A stretch of DNA of 37,500 nucleotides from Chondrilla cf. caribensis. Lineage: Eukaryota; Porifera; Demospongiae; Chondrillida; Chondrillidae. Shown here in pieces: positions 1 to 15,828 of this stretch. Made by a program: the position numbers and the translations under genes. Every line of letters starts with the position of its first letter. Positions within the stretch are counted from its first letter, which is position 1. The notes beneath the pieces were generated by a model. The model did no database searches, had not been told where the DNA came from, and saw only the letters and a list, made by a program, of their open reading frames with translations. Location: positions 132,501 to 170,000 of the forward strand of contig OZ026554.1 of the NCBI GenBank assembly GCA_964020155.1, read 5' to 3'.

Positions 1-584
1 GTGTTCCATCAGCTATGGCATAGTATCTGTGGTCAGCCATCTTGAGCTGGTACCCTATAGAACAACAGCCTACAACAGAGGTGGAGTTATATCTTTTAAT
101 GCAGCACAGATTTTTCTGACATTTAGGTAATTTAGGCATTCCTATGCGTAACTGCAACAGTTAAGTCTCTTGTCCTTTTTGACCCGTCTAGCAACAGATC
201 ATCCAATCAACAAGAAGAGAAGACAATGTGCGAATGTGTGCAAGATATCAGATCACTGACTACCATTCGACTAGAAAGTAGTTCAACATGGAACACATCA
301 TAGCACCACACTTCCCAAACCTACAAAAATAAAGTCAAAATACCTCTCGGGGGGGGGGGGGGGAGGGTGTGGAGGTCGTGTGTACTGGAAGTTCCCCAGG
401 TACCATGGGGTCAAATTCTGGCAATAGCACCACACCTTCCATTGGTACAAACGTACGGTCAAAACACCTCATTGGGAGGTCGTGGGTACTGGGAAGTGTC
501 CGTGGTGTTATGGGGCCAATTAATCCTGTCATTTATAATAGAGGACCGTTACTTGGTCACGTGGTATTAACGTGACGGTCTAAA
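1..584. other. Upstream non-coding stretch with a diverged direct repeat
   Basis: No coding exon is recognised here. Two diverged copies of a unit of about 124 bp lie in tandem: the phrase 'atagcaccacac' begins at 300 and again at 424, and both copies go on to similar gtcaaaa, acctc, ggaggtcgtg and gtactgg stretches. A G-run of about 15 bases at 349-363 interrupts the first copy. The 3' end is probably the promoter and 5' UTR of the UTP14 gene that starts at 585. The short open frames here look like chance. Confidence 0.5.
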
Positions 585-3922
<3,338 letters not shown>

Positions 3923-3936
3923 TACATATCACTGCT

Positions 3937-4035
3937 TTTGCTATGGTGTTCACTGCTGTTGCTATGATGTTCACTGCTGTTGCTATGGTGTTCACTGCTG
4001 TTGCTATGGTGTTCACTGCTGTTGCTATGGTGTTT
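3937..4035 (+). repeat. 21-bp minisatellite in the UTP14 3' region
   Basis: Five tandem copies of 'gctatggtgttcactgctgtt' follow the UTP14 stop codon. The 21-bp period keeps a plus frame open but no protein is implied. An AATAAA at about 4084 downstream is a plausible poly(A) signal, so the repeat is probably in the UTP14 3' UTR. Confidence 0.85.
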
Positions 4036-4389
4036 ACTTGTCTTAATAATCCAATCTGTGATGCATATAGATTGGCTAGATCAAATAAATATATTTCTGG
4101 AGAAAGTGAATTCGTCTTTGGGTCATCCCGACAAATATGGAGTGGTCAAACCTGATCAAGCACCATAAGCACAGCCTTGTAGTGTACATATTGCAGTGCA
4201 GTGTTCAGCCCCACAACCAGACACCACTGGTGGGACAATGAAACAGGATAATTTGTCCAGACCTAGCTAGGGATGTGAACTAACTTATTATAGCATGCGT
4301 TACCATAGAAATATAGTTCTATTATACAGCAATTTTATAATGTATAAAGCGCTAGCAACAGTATAAAACGTTAGCAACGGATGCTATAA

Positions 4390-4508
4390 TGGTTAAGACA
4401 TGGACACTCGGGCATTATGACATATAAAATACACTCACCCTTGGGCGCTTCACACCCTCGGGACTCGGTATTTTATGTCATAATGCCCTCGTGCCCATGT
4501 CTTAACCA
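4390..4508. mobile_element. MITE-like inverted-repeat element (hairpin)
   Basis: The left arm (4390-4432, starting TGGTTAAGACATGG) and right arm (4468-4508, ending CCATGTCTTAACCA) are near-perfect reverse complements of about 41 bases, separated by about 35 bases. The left arm carries two extra bases (catataaaat against cataaaat) and there are a few transitions. No coding capacity is present. This is the shape of a foldback or MITE non-autonomous DNA transposon. No convincing target-site duplication is visible, so the exact ends are unsure. Confidence 0.65.
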
Positions 4509-4779
4509 CTAAAAACAACCCCCATCTCCATGCATGGTTTGTAACCCCATTTATTGGAGGTGGTGCTAAGAGACCAAATTCTGGTCATAGCACCGGTACC
4601 ACACTACATGTATGGGAGAGAATGGGAGAAAAATGCTGAGTACATCTTGCATAGCTCATAGGAGAGGGGCGTGTAATGCTGATGATTTAGCCAGACCTAG
4701 CTGGGGAATTGGATGTATATAAACTTATGGAAAAATTCCCATATCCGTGCATGCGATTGTTTTTTTCTCCTGTACTCTC

Positions 4780-5460
4780 CCACACGTACATTGAAAAATA
4801 TTGAGCACCTCCAAATGTAGCTTATGGGCAACATACAGAGATGGTAATTGTTTCATATGTTAGTTCATGCCCCCAGCTAGTACTGGTGAAATTATCAGAT
4901 TAACACGCCTACTCTACGATGTGCTATACAAAAGGTGCTTAGTGTTATTATCTCCTATACACTCTCATACATTGAAAAGATATTAAGCACCTCTGAATGT
5001 AGTTGGGATTACGGGCTAGTTACAAAGATAGGATTTGCTTCAGAAGTTAGTTGATGTCCCCAGCTATCTTTGTCTGTAATATCAAGTTGACACGCCCCCT
5101 CCCTCATGAGCTATGCAAAAAGGTGCTTAGCGTTTTTTCTCCTATACTCACCCATACATTGAAAAAATATTAAGCACCTCCAAATGTAGCTATTGTTACA
5201 GGCCACATATGTAGATGGGAATTGTTTCATATATTAGTTCATGTCTCCAGCTAGGTTTGGTAGAAATATTATGTTGACACGCCCCCTCTCCTATGAACTA
5301 TGCAAAAAGGTGCTTAGCATTTTTATCTCCTATACTCTCCCATACATTGAAAAAATATTAAGCACCTCCGAATATAGCTATAATATATTGTTATGGGCCA
5401 CCTATTGAGATGGGAATGTTTCATATGTTAGTTCACTCCCCCAGCTAGGTAACATCACCT
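4780..5460. repeat. Tandem 187-194 bp repeats, each with an internal inverted repeat
   Basis: The anchor 'ttagttcatg' and its variants occurs at 4860, 5047, 5234 and 5428, spaced 187, 187 and 194 bp. Each complete unit carries 'aaaggtgcttag', then a pyrimidine-rich 'tctcctatac' segment and 'catacattgaaaa', then 'ttaagcacctcc', so GGTGCTTA and TAAGCACC form an inverted repeat with a loop of about 50 bases. A decayed partial copy may extend left to about 4600. There is no open frame. It could be a short satellite or an internally duplicated non-autonomous element. Confidence 0.75.
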
Positions 5461-5641
5461 GTCCAGCCACCGAGAGGTCTATAGCAACTCCAGTGGAATT
5501 TGCATCCAGAACTATACGTATTACTACAATGGCATTGTAACACTATAAAATGCCCGCCAGTTATTCACATACTCTGTTTGCAGCATTAAAGCAATAATTA
5601 TTACAACAAGTAGTGATAATCAACTTGTCTAGTGTTCACTC

Positions 5642-5974
5642 CTATTTAGCATCAATCTGGAGAGGCTTACTCCCAGGACTGTCAAACCTATCAGGTGTGT
5701 CCATGCTGAAGATGAACAGCAGTGAGCAGTACAACACAATGACCATGGGGATCAAGGAGATGATGCCCATCCATATCGGTGCAGAGAAGTAAGGGACACA
5801 GTCGTAAGCATTGGCGAATTCCAGCAGTGGAGTCTTGTCCCCTCCAAATTGGACCTTGTGCAATGAGAAGAATTGAAGCATTTAGTGTTAGTAAAAGAAA
5901 AGCATATATATTGTGGAAACCAATAGATCATTCAGTTAACCACAGATACATATGTACACAAGCACACTAGCACA

Positions 5975-6021
<47 letters not shown>

Positions 6022-6970
6022 GTAGTCCCTTGATGTAAAATGTGTAACTTTCACTGACATTACCAGGGGAAGACCACACAGTATTGAGAGAGCAGTGATA
6101 GGAGGATCCTTGGGTAGCATACAACGAACTGCTCGTGGATGTTAGGGTGAAATTCTCCTCGGCCTTGTCCCAGATAACTATCTGGACAGTCCAGAAGAAG
6201 CTATCGGTTATGTTGTCCTTCACATAAGGAGGGAAACTCAACCTGGGTGGACACAAGGGAGGATGTTAGTCCAGCAAAGCAATACAAATATTCCAGCCAC
6301 TGAGATAGTTGACTGTAGGGACAGCTTGTTAACCAACCTTATCCTATCAATGTTAGGGTCATGAGTTAGAGAGAAAGTGATAAACTTTAATGATCCATTG
6401 ATTGTATCACTGTAAAAGCCAATACAAGAATTTGTGATATACACAATACTATGCACACACCACACCCTCCTATCCACCACACACACCACACCCTCCTATC
6501 CACCACATACACCACACCCTCCTATCCACCACACACACCACTCCCTCCTATCCACTACACACACCACACCCTCCTATCCACTACACACACCACACCCTCC
6601 TATCCACCACACACACCACTCCCTTCTATCCACTACACACACCACTCCCTCCTATCCACCACATACACCACTCCCCATCCATCACACCCTCCTATCCACT
6701 ATACACCCTTAACTACAGCTTACAACATGTACCAACTCACCATCCCAGCTCAATAGAGTTCACGTCAATCTCTTCTCTAGACACATTGTAGGTGACATTA
6801 TCACCAGGAATAGTGTAGGTCATTGATTCGTAGTAGAGCATTGGGCAGTCAGTGGTGTTGGTGGCAATGAACACCGTGGTGCTATTGTCATCTTCTTCAG
6901 CGTCGAACTGTGTTAAATGTCTGGACAAATAGGACTGGGGAGAGAAAAGGGAGAACCAGCAGTGCACAGT

Positions 6971-7067
<97 letters not shown>

Positions 7068-8234
7068 GCATGCTAAACCCTACACCAGGTAGTACTGGCA
7101 GTACTGCACCACACTCACAGGGAGTGATTCTTTATCGTTTTCATCTTTCTCCAACCCATCAACCCCAGACATGTAGAGAACAACAAAAGACACGCTGCAC
7201 TCATCAATGGCACGCACTGTCCTCCCGACAACCTCATCTACGGAGGAAGTAATGGGATTACAACTGTTCACAAGGTTGACAGACTGTCACTACAGCAAAG
7301 TACAGCAAGGTGTTCACTGCTGACTTGTCCCATAGCAGAGATGGGCTATTAACACGGCCATCCTCCGGTGGAGGGAGGCACACACTCACTAACACGTACC
7401 TGCATGAGCCAGTGACCCTGAAGCACTGGTTGCTGCTGGGAGATCCACAAGAAATGCGGTGCCTTTCAGCCCTTTACAGCCCTCCGCTAAAGGAGCAGAT
7501 AATAAGGTGAGCACAGGTTAACAGCTCCTTGCACAGCACAGGTCTCACAAGGACTGAATGACTTGGTCTTGAATCCCTTCAGCTGAAGGGCCTTCTTTGC
7601 AAAGTCATACGGGGCCACAGTACTCTCAACAGTCAGAAAAGGGAATTCCCCAGCCAGTGACTAGAAAATTGTCCGCAAAGACAAACATCAAAGTACACCC
7701 ATAGCAACAGCTGGGTCGGGCACAGTCACCATGGCTACAGGTATTGTCTACATACCTTCATATTTTTCATTATGGAAGGCTCTTCTCCATACCCACCTCC
7801 ATATTTGGTAATATCAGAAAATGAAACCTGTACAAAAACGACCAATCAAGCCACAGATGGTCGAGGACAGCCCAAATACAACACAACCCATGACTAAACA
7901 GGAGATAAACACGGATTACTAGTCTTACTCTACATGGACTGGATGGATGCTTACTCCTGAATCCCTGTACAATACGACTGTATCTGCTTCCGAAATAACT
8001 GAATCAACTTGAGTTAGCACCATCTGGCTGTTCACCCATCTTGCCTTTGCCCGGACACTGTCAACGATTCTAAAGCAGATTAATAACGGCGTTACGAATC
8101 ACTTATACACTATTTCAACTACATGCTCACTTTTCCTCCGAGCTCCATACCAGGACAGGAAAATTGTCGCTCAAACAAGAATAAATATTTCCAAGAAACA
8201 AGACTACTACCAGCAATGACCCGACGAACGCCAT
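5642..8234 (-). CDS. ATP6AP1: V-type ATPase accessory subunit S1 (Ac45)
   Basis: Ac45 is a type I membrane glycoprotein that binds the Vo sector and helps assembly and targeting of the vacuolar H+-ATPase. The start at 8234 gives a signal peptide (MAFVGSLLVVVLFLGNIYS) followed by FPVLVWSSEEK, the family's conserved lumenal start. Exons 8131-8234 and 7955-8069 join in phase; further exons lie near 7757-7828 (SFSDITKYGGGYG), 7510-7662, 7380-7500, 7080-7270, 6740-6910, 6340-6430 and 6020-6240. The last two coding blocks contain SSYHCSLNTV with N-glycosylation sequons (NVS, NFT), then DCVPYFSAPIWMGI, one transmembrane helix, and a short tail with MDTPDRFD, matching the human MDRFD tail. Boundaries of the middle exons were not all fixed. 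It is divergent from the TRIQK-like gene, 138 bp away. Confidence 0.9.
5974..6019 (+). repeat. (CA)n microsatellite forming the splice donor of an ATP6AP1 intron
   Basis: Read on the minus strand, the exon ends GGACTACAG and the next bases are GTGTGTGT. The intron therefore begins inside the repeat, and joining here to GTCCAATTTGG keeps phase 0. Confidence 0.9.
6452..6712 (+). repeat. 26-bp minisatellite in an ATP6AP1 intron
   Basis: About ten copies of a 26-bp unit built from 'ccctcctatccac' and CA-rich sequence lie between the exons near 6430 and 6740. Since 26 is not a multiple of three, two overlapping plus frames stay open with the same peptide period; these are artefacts. Confidence 0.9.
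6971..7064 (+). repeat. (GT)n microsatellite, ATP6AP1 intron
   Basis: A run of about 46 GT units, uninterrupted. In the ATP6AP1 transcript it reads (CA)n. Confidence 0.95.
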
Positions 8235-8372
8235 TTTCTGAGTCACGAGGAATGAGCAGCTAAACGCTCATTAGGCGCTTCTGGGTAGGAAAGGCGTTTG
8301 TTGTAGAACCCCCGCTACTCGATCCACTGATGATCTACCCATAACTTGAACACTGGATCTAGGGTTGTAGCA
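8235..8372. promoter_or_regulatory. Putative bidirectional promoter, ATP6AP1 / TRIQK-like gene
   Basis: The ATP6AP1 start codon (minus, 8234) and the TRIQK-like start codon (plus, 8373) are head to head with 138 bp between them. Both 5' UTRs and the core promoters must fit here or overlap. No clear TATA box is seen. Confidence 0.6.
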
Positions 8373-8792
8373 ATGGGCAAGAAAAATGCCCAGCAACGTC
8401 TTCCGATAGACCAATACAGGAAATCACTTGGTAACCACACAGAGAATCAGCTTATATACAAAGTAGTTCCATCCGGTGCTAGCATGGTGATCTGTCTCTT
8501 GCATAGGTAAAAATGAACGAGTTGTCCAAAGTAAAGACGTGAAAAGGGGAAGATTAAGGTCCAGGTCTGACCGCGACAGCAATACTAACCATGTAGTGAG
8601 TACAACACGCAGTGAGGGTGAATGAACTGCTGTGACGTCATTCTCTTTCCACCCCCACATGTTCAGAGGACTCTTTTACTGTTCGGCGGAGCCTTGCTGA
8701 CGTGCCTTCTTCTCTATCTTGTCTACATCTTCTATTTCGTGGAATACTCCAACAGCACCATCTTCAAGACTCTAAGATCTATCTTCTCGTAG
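8373..8792 (+). CDS. TRIQK: TRIQK-like small single-pass membrane protein
   Basis: Three exons join in phase (8373-8430, 8507-8595, 8667-8792) to give 90 residues, close to human TRIQK (86). The N-terminus MGKKNAQQRLPIDQYRKSLG matches the human start, notably the (L)P(V/I)DQYRK core. The middle is basic and polar. The C-terminal exon encodes one hydrophobic helix (LLLFGGALLTCLLLYLVYIF) and a short tail. TRIQK is an ER-associated protein of unknown biochemical role. Only the first of the three QxxK/R motifs that name the family is clear here (QYRK). The first intron has the donor TTG|gtaacc and the second GTA|gtgagt. An AATAAA near 9071 may end the transcript. The gene is too fragmented to show as one open frame. 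Confidence 0.8.
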
Positions 8793-9433
8793 ACTGCAAC
8801 GCATCAGCTGTAGTGTGTTTGTATGTTTCCATTGGGGTTGGTCACAACACCTGCTATCAGTGCACATGTGCATATCTGATGAATGTTTGGTCGAATAGTG
8901 CATGGCTGTTATGTATGCTTATTATTCTAGTTTGACTCAACAGCTGACGTGGTTTAATCTATGGGCAGTTATATAGGACTAACGGTTCCCCACGTTAAAT
9001 AAGAATCCCTGATACCCTGATACATATTGTGGACCAGCTGCAACGATCTAGACTGTTTATCATACAACAATTAATAAACAATGAAACGTGTTGATAATAT
9101 TAATAGCAACATTGTTATAATGGAACTGCATCAGAAGGTTAATAATACAATAAGAATAATGATTTAATTGCAATGTTATTATGTAAACAAGATAACCAAT
9201 AAATTACAAATTATTATGATTGGGCTAAAATGAGTCAAAACACGTACCAGAGTAGACTACATTAAATTAATTTACAGAGCAAGCAAGCAATAATTATCTA
9301 CACCTCATGCTTAATTCTGATGATAATCTTGCGGAATATACAGTTAAGTATTTACATTAATCTCTAAGGGGCTCAGACTGTAGGCTGAGGGTTGTATAAC
9401 ATTAGACTGTACAGATGAAACATAACAGACTGG
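8793..9433. other. AT-rich interval between convergent genes
   Basis: This holds the 3' UTR of the TRIQK-like gene, with AATAAA-type signals at about 9071 and 9199, and the downstream end of the minus-strand gene that stops at 9434. It is AT-rich and has no further exon or repeat that I can support. Confidence 0.5.
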
Positions 9434-12400
9434 TTAGTAATGAACATATTGGTCTCTTGGAGGGGGTCCCATATGACCCCGAGGGCCTGGTCCAGGACTC
9501 CGCCTCCTTGGTCTCATGGGAAAGTGAGGTTCATGGAAAGGGGGTAAGGGCTCGTGCGGAGGGCCATGATGAGGACCAAACTGAGCACCAGGGGGGTGGG
9601 GAGATGGGTGGCCATAGCGACCATCTCTAGGAGGTGGAGTTGCTGGAGGAGTTGGTTGTGGTTGAGGACTGGGCCCGTAATTCCCGTAGGGAACCGGTTG
9701 AAACATGTTTTGGTCCCAATTATGTAGCTGACCTGGTCCATGAGGTGGGGGCATGCGATGATGAGGGACCATTTGGCCGTGGAATCCATCATGGGGTGGG
9801 GGCATTGGTCCTGGGGGACCAGGTGGCCGGAATGGAGGGCCAATGGGGGAGGGTCCGGGTGAGAAATCCCTGTAGTCATGATGCATGTGATAGGGCGACA
9901 TGCTGTTTGGATGGTATGGTGGTCCAGGAGGCGGTCCATGCTGGGGGCGGGGTGGCAGGCCTCGAGGAGGTGGTCCGGGGGATGGGATGGGCGGTCTCCC
10001 CATCATGTAAGGTGGGAAGTTGCCCTGTCCCCTCCTATCAAGAGATCCCTCCCTGGAGCCGGGAAGACTCTTATTGATGTTGGGTCTCTCGCGTGCTCTG
10101 CGGTCGCTGGGGTCAGGGAAGTAGCGATGTGTCATGTCACCATGAGGACCCACTGCAGCTAAACTTTGACTAGATTCCCACTTGTCATTATACAAGCATG
10201 GAGAGGGAGTCTGTGGAACACACCATAGGAAAGAGTATGAGTTGTATGGCCATATTAGAACTGGTAATATGTGGTTGTTACCGCTAACACCCACCCACAC
10301 GCATGCACACCCACACGCATGCACACCCACACACACATGCACCCCTCCACACACACATGCACAAACTACACACACATGCACAAACTACACACACATGCAC
10401 AAACTACACACACTAGTAGTACTCACAACTTTTCTTATGTCTTCTAATGATCGTGATTTCTTGATTCCATTTAGAACATTGTACGGTTGCTTAGCAACAG
10501 TCTCCCTAAACTGAGCTGCGCTGATGCTGGTCTCACTCCCCTGCCACGAACGCTCACTAACGGTATCCCGAATGTCATCAAGAGGGTAGTCGTAGTCCCC
10601 TCTGAACTGCCCCCAGTCTGGGGTCATGTTGTCCATGTTCTTCGATGCATACAGAACCAAAGAGGCAGAGCTATCAGACTTCTGCATGGGCCACGGGTCA
10701 CTGTTGGGCGTGACCCGACCTCTGGGGAGCTTGGACCCACTGGTGCGATCTCCAGATCCACGGATCAATTCTGAGGGATTATCCCAAGAGTAGTTCAAGA
10801 CACTCACAATACCTTACAACTTCATGACAGGTATTCTGCCCATCACAGCACATGTATTGATACACATGACAGGTATTCTGCCCATCACAGCACATGTATT
10901 GATACACACATTACAAGCTCCTGGTTAGTGCATCACAGGAGGTGAGACCTCAGCTTACTGCTAACCAGAGGCACATCAATGAGGTATTGGCACCACAAAC
11001 ATAGTCAAATCAATATTCTGATGTCATGCATACCTGATGAAGGGGAAAACTGCATGTCTTTCCTAAAGGAGCTGTTCCGGGACCCTGGTGTGCTGAAGTA
11101 GTCACTAGTCTGGCTGACAGAGTCCCCAAGGTAGTAAGTATAGTCTTGCTCACTGGGGTACTTGCTGGAGAGAACCCCAATGACTGTATCCAGCTGAGCC
11201 TGGGGGCCTGGAGAACAGACAAAACAGAGAGAGGTTACCACTAGACTAAGGTAAGGTACAAGAGCTATGGGGCTCTCAACACAACACAGTGAAGGCTAGT
11301 CCTAGTGCCATACAAGGGGGACCATAAGCAAATCTAATCCATCGGGCACTGTACTGGGAGGGACAAATGACTGAAAAGTATGGTGATTAGGACAACTGGT
11401 TTACAGTTCAATTTGGTGGAATATTGGAAATGGGACCACAAGATACCATCAACTACCAACCTGGGCTGTGCTCCTTATTACTGTAGTCTTCTCTGTTTCT
11501 TGGTCCTTTGCGAACCACGGCCGAGCGCTGGTTGCTGGCTTCCTCCAAGGTCAAAGTTCTGGACGGCTTCTCTTTCTTACGTTTGGCCTCTTGTTCCTTC
11601 AAGGCCCCCACGGTGAGGCCCGAAGAGCCTTGGATGGCATCCACTATGCCCATTTGGGTGTTTAGCGGGCCTTTCAAGCTCTCCACTGTCAGTGTGTGTG
11701 CTGTAGTGTTGGTCTTGTCGCTGTCTGAGCTGGAGTACCCGGCCTCCTTGTGCTTGGACTCTGCTGCAGGCTCCTTTGGCTTGGATCCCTTCTTGACCCT
11801 CACTCCTTTGCTCCGCATGAAACGTCCTGTCTCATTCTCACCTTGGTCGCTGTCCGAGACATTTTGAAAGGAATCTGACTGAAAATGGCTGTCCTGTTGT
11901 ACCCCGGGGGAATGGGGTGGGATGGAGTAGTTTCTGGACCAGTAGTCTCGGTCGAGAGATGAGGAGAGGAACAGAGGGTCTTTGGCCATTGTCAACGTCA
12001 CTGTCAACTTCGGAGGAGGTAACTCAGGTCTACATCGAACAAAACAACTGTCACTAATATTTAATGAACAAAATTCCTTTGTTCTACTCTTAGTTACTGT
12101 CGCATGACTGCAGTGTCAGCTATTGCTAACTGAACCTTGCATTCTTCATAACAGTCAATACAACGCACACTTGTAGGGACACAACCAGCTACGTTGGCTG
12201 GTAGCCAGGTTGACTTATACGATCTAGGTAGTTGCTCAAAATCAGATTCATTGCACAGCAAACACACACATGTGGGGACATGCACCTGTTCTCCATAAAA
12301 GCTGCCAAATCAATGTCCTGAGTGTACTTGACCTTCACAAGTCCCAAGTCGTCTTTGGTCTGCCACTCCCCGAGCAGGAAGTTCACACGGCTGTCCACTC

Positions 12401-15400
12401 GTAAGCTCCAGAGAGTAGACGTTATGACCTCAATTCTGTTCCCCTTCCTCTTAACCTCCACTACATTCTCCCTGCTGAAGTGTTGGGTGACCTGCACCTG
12501 AGGGGGGGGTGGGGGGGCTAGCAGTAAACATTACCACAACTGTGACACTGGAATTGGTGATCCACTTACAAAGTCTGCCACCCCATAGAGGAGCTGGACG
12601 GCAACTTTGGCGGGCGTGTGAGTAACTGTAGGGCAGGCTTGATGGAGGGCCAGGGTCACAAAGCTGTTAAAGGCCTCCTCATTGTGTACGTCGCTCAACA
12701 GCTTCAGAAACAGTTGCTAGGAGACAATACATGAACAAAGTGATTTACAGGGTACATGGTGATGTCATTGCCCAGGATAGGGGAGACAAATGCCCCACTG
12801 ACTGGACTGCTGGAATGAGCAAGGAACACACTGCAACATATCACATTGGTTTCCACACAATACACGCACATACCAAGGGTGTGTGGAGACATGAGTTTAT
12901 GTAGTGTCAGCTTACAAGTAGACCAATGAGCTAACGCAACTAATTGATTCTAAAATATGAACCTCCAAACAGTACATGTACACGCCCACTCACACCCACT
13001 GAACACACCTCCAAACATTACATGTACACACCCACTGAACACACCTCCAAACATTACATGTACACACCAAATGAACACACCTCCAAACATTACATGTACA
13101 CACCCACTCACACCCACTGAACACACCTCCAACATTACATGTACACACCCACTGAACACACCTCCAAACAGTACATGTACACACCCACTGAACACACCTC
13201 CAAACAGTACATGTACACACCCACTGAACACACCCTTTTTTCAATCATATTCTCCTCCTCTTGTCCCTTGGTTGCCGGGTCAACATCATCATCCCCGATC
13301 CTCAGCTGGCACTGGGGGAGGTACTGCCGAACGTGCATGTCCATGTCCAGCTGGCTGGATGTGGGCGTGGCACCAGCCGACCGGGACTCCCAGTCATTAC
13401 AGCATTCTCGTAAGATCTGCTCAATCATACCTGGGTGGTTGTGGAAACCACCACATAAATTTTTGAATGACAAATCAACCTTTTTCTTCAGCTCTTCCAC
13501 GTAAGTCTATAGGATAGAATATTGCGCACTAAATACGTAGAACAGGTAGTCATAGCAACACAAGCACACACACACACCTTTAGATTGTGATGGACCTTGG
13601 CTCTGACTTGACTGACACTCTCGGAGTTCCCACTTGCTCCCAGCAAGTACTGGATTTCAGAGCGGGACAATGGCTTCAATTGCCTCAGACTGTAATTGGT
13701 CTGAAGAAAGAAGAGAATATTACCTACATTGCCACCCACCATTGAACATGTACAATATACAAGCACACACCCACTGTACAAGCACACACCCACTGCACAA
13801 GCACACACCCATTGCACAAGCACACACCCATTGCACAAGCACACACCCATTATACAAGTCACACACCCACTGTACAAGCACACACCCATTATACAAGCAC
13901 ACACCCATTACACAAGCACACACCCATTATACAAGTCACACCCATTATTCAAGTCACACCCACTAGATACACCTCCTGACCATTTAACTAACACTACCAT
14001 CAATGCCAACCCCCCCAGCTCAGAAATGAACAGTTATTGCAGGCTAATCCACTGCTGGTCAGAGTGACAATGGGTGGTTGTGTGCAGGCAGTCTCTCTCA
14101 CCAGACAATCATTGAAAATGAATTAGTTGGTATGCAGAGGATAATCCTGTTAATTATACCAGGGGTCACTCCCCCACTCATATCATTATTCTATAAACAC
14201 CAGTGCCACACAAACACACTTTGAGCACAATAACAGTCTGTAAAGAAGTTAGTGTAGGAGAGATGGCACCCTCCAGTAATTGACCCACACAAGTACGTTT
14301 GACCTGGTCAGTCAGTATGCAGACTACACCAATGCATACCCTGTACTAGAGGCACATCCAAGTGCACACGCACACATGTACATACTGCACATAATATAAA
14401 CATATGTATACACACACATACATACATACATATTTATTATACTATAATAAGATACATAACACGCACACACAAACACAACACACACATACGTACATATACA
14501 CACCATAGATCTAGATGCTATAATTTTGTACACACAGAGACATACATTACACGAAGTATGTCACTTGTCTGCGTTGTGTAGTGGGAGAGCTGGTGTTCAA
14601 CAACAATGGCTGTTGTGCACAATGTCATCAGAACAAACGCCTGACCAACCTCTACACTCCTCTGTGTAACTCAACACCAGTCAGCATTGTATGCGTGTGT
14701 GTACATGCACACAATCTACATGGTACCCTGATCCCAACGTGCGTGTGAGCGTGAGCGTGCACATGCAAATGTCGTTACATTACCTGGGTCACCTTACATA
14801 GAGTGTACATGAGCTATGCAATATGTGAACTTGATACAGTGGGGAGGGAACAGGACCGATGTAGTGGGTGGGTGGGGGGGGGAACAGGCCTGATGTAGTG
14901 GGTGGGGGGGGAGGGAACAGGACCGATGTAGTGGGGGGGGGGGGGGAACAGGCCTGATGTAGTGGGTGGGCGGGGGGAACAGGACCGATGTAGTGGGGGG
15001 GGGAACAGGCCTGATGTAGCGAGGCGTAATATTTTGAATCACCATTCTCAAGAAAGTCAACCTTTGCATGAAGTTCACATAAATATAATATCATTTATCT
15101 ACTGCAATATGCCACCTGTACGTATGTGTGCTATGCTTCATGCATGTGCAGTGTGTCTATATGCAGAGTGTGCACATGTGCTAACATCCAGAGAAATAGA
15201 CATGGACCACATGTTCACACACACTGAGATGCTCCTGGTCTCACCTGTGCGGCTGACAGCCAGCTCATTGTGTCCACATCACCACTCTTGTACTGAGAAT
15301 GGACATCAGATAGCTTCTTGGACCACATGGAGGACACTCGGACCAGAGCCTCGGCCTGGTGTGACAATACAGAGCTCACATGCTGAGCAGGGGGGAGAAT

Positions 15401-15768
15401 AAGAGTGGAGAACACCGTCTGTGACACACTGTTAACAACACCGTCCATGACAAACAGTACCACACAGTAACGATGCACACACTGTGCACAGCAACACAGA
15501 CAGTACATACACACCATTGTTGTACATGAGTGACAATTATTAGCTGATGGCAAACAATTAACGCGTGTTGTTATCTCCTAGGGATGTGGTTCACTGGCTA
15601 TACAGCCAATGGGTACAGACCAGACTATACACTTTGTTACTCTGTTACCTGTTAACAAACACCCACTAATTACCCAGAAATATTACTATTTGGTGTCACT
15701 ACTACACACCTACTCACACTACAGATAGTATCAACTCCCACTGTGAAAGAGTATCTGTTATATATCTG

Positions 15769-15828
<60 letters not shown>

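Noticed and set aside
9415..10162. Plus-strand frames of 71-147 codons opposite the Pro-rich tail
   Set aside because: The minus-strand frame continues a ten-exon gene in phase. The plus frames are shadows of GC-rich, low-complexity coding sequence.
12286..12716. COMM-like domain in the 1024-residue protein
   Set aside because: The WSLRVDSRVNF stretch has a passing likeness to the Trp-Arg-Val-Asp core of COMM domains, but the surrounding Leu-rich pattern is not convincing by eye.
12950..13966. Cys/Val/His-rich repeat proteins on both strands
   Set aside because: They are translations of the 36-bp and 19-bp minisatellites within introns of the minus-strand gene.
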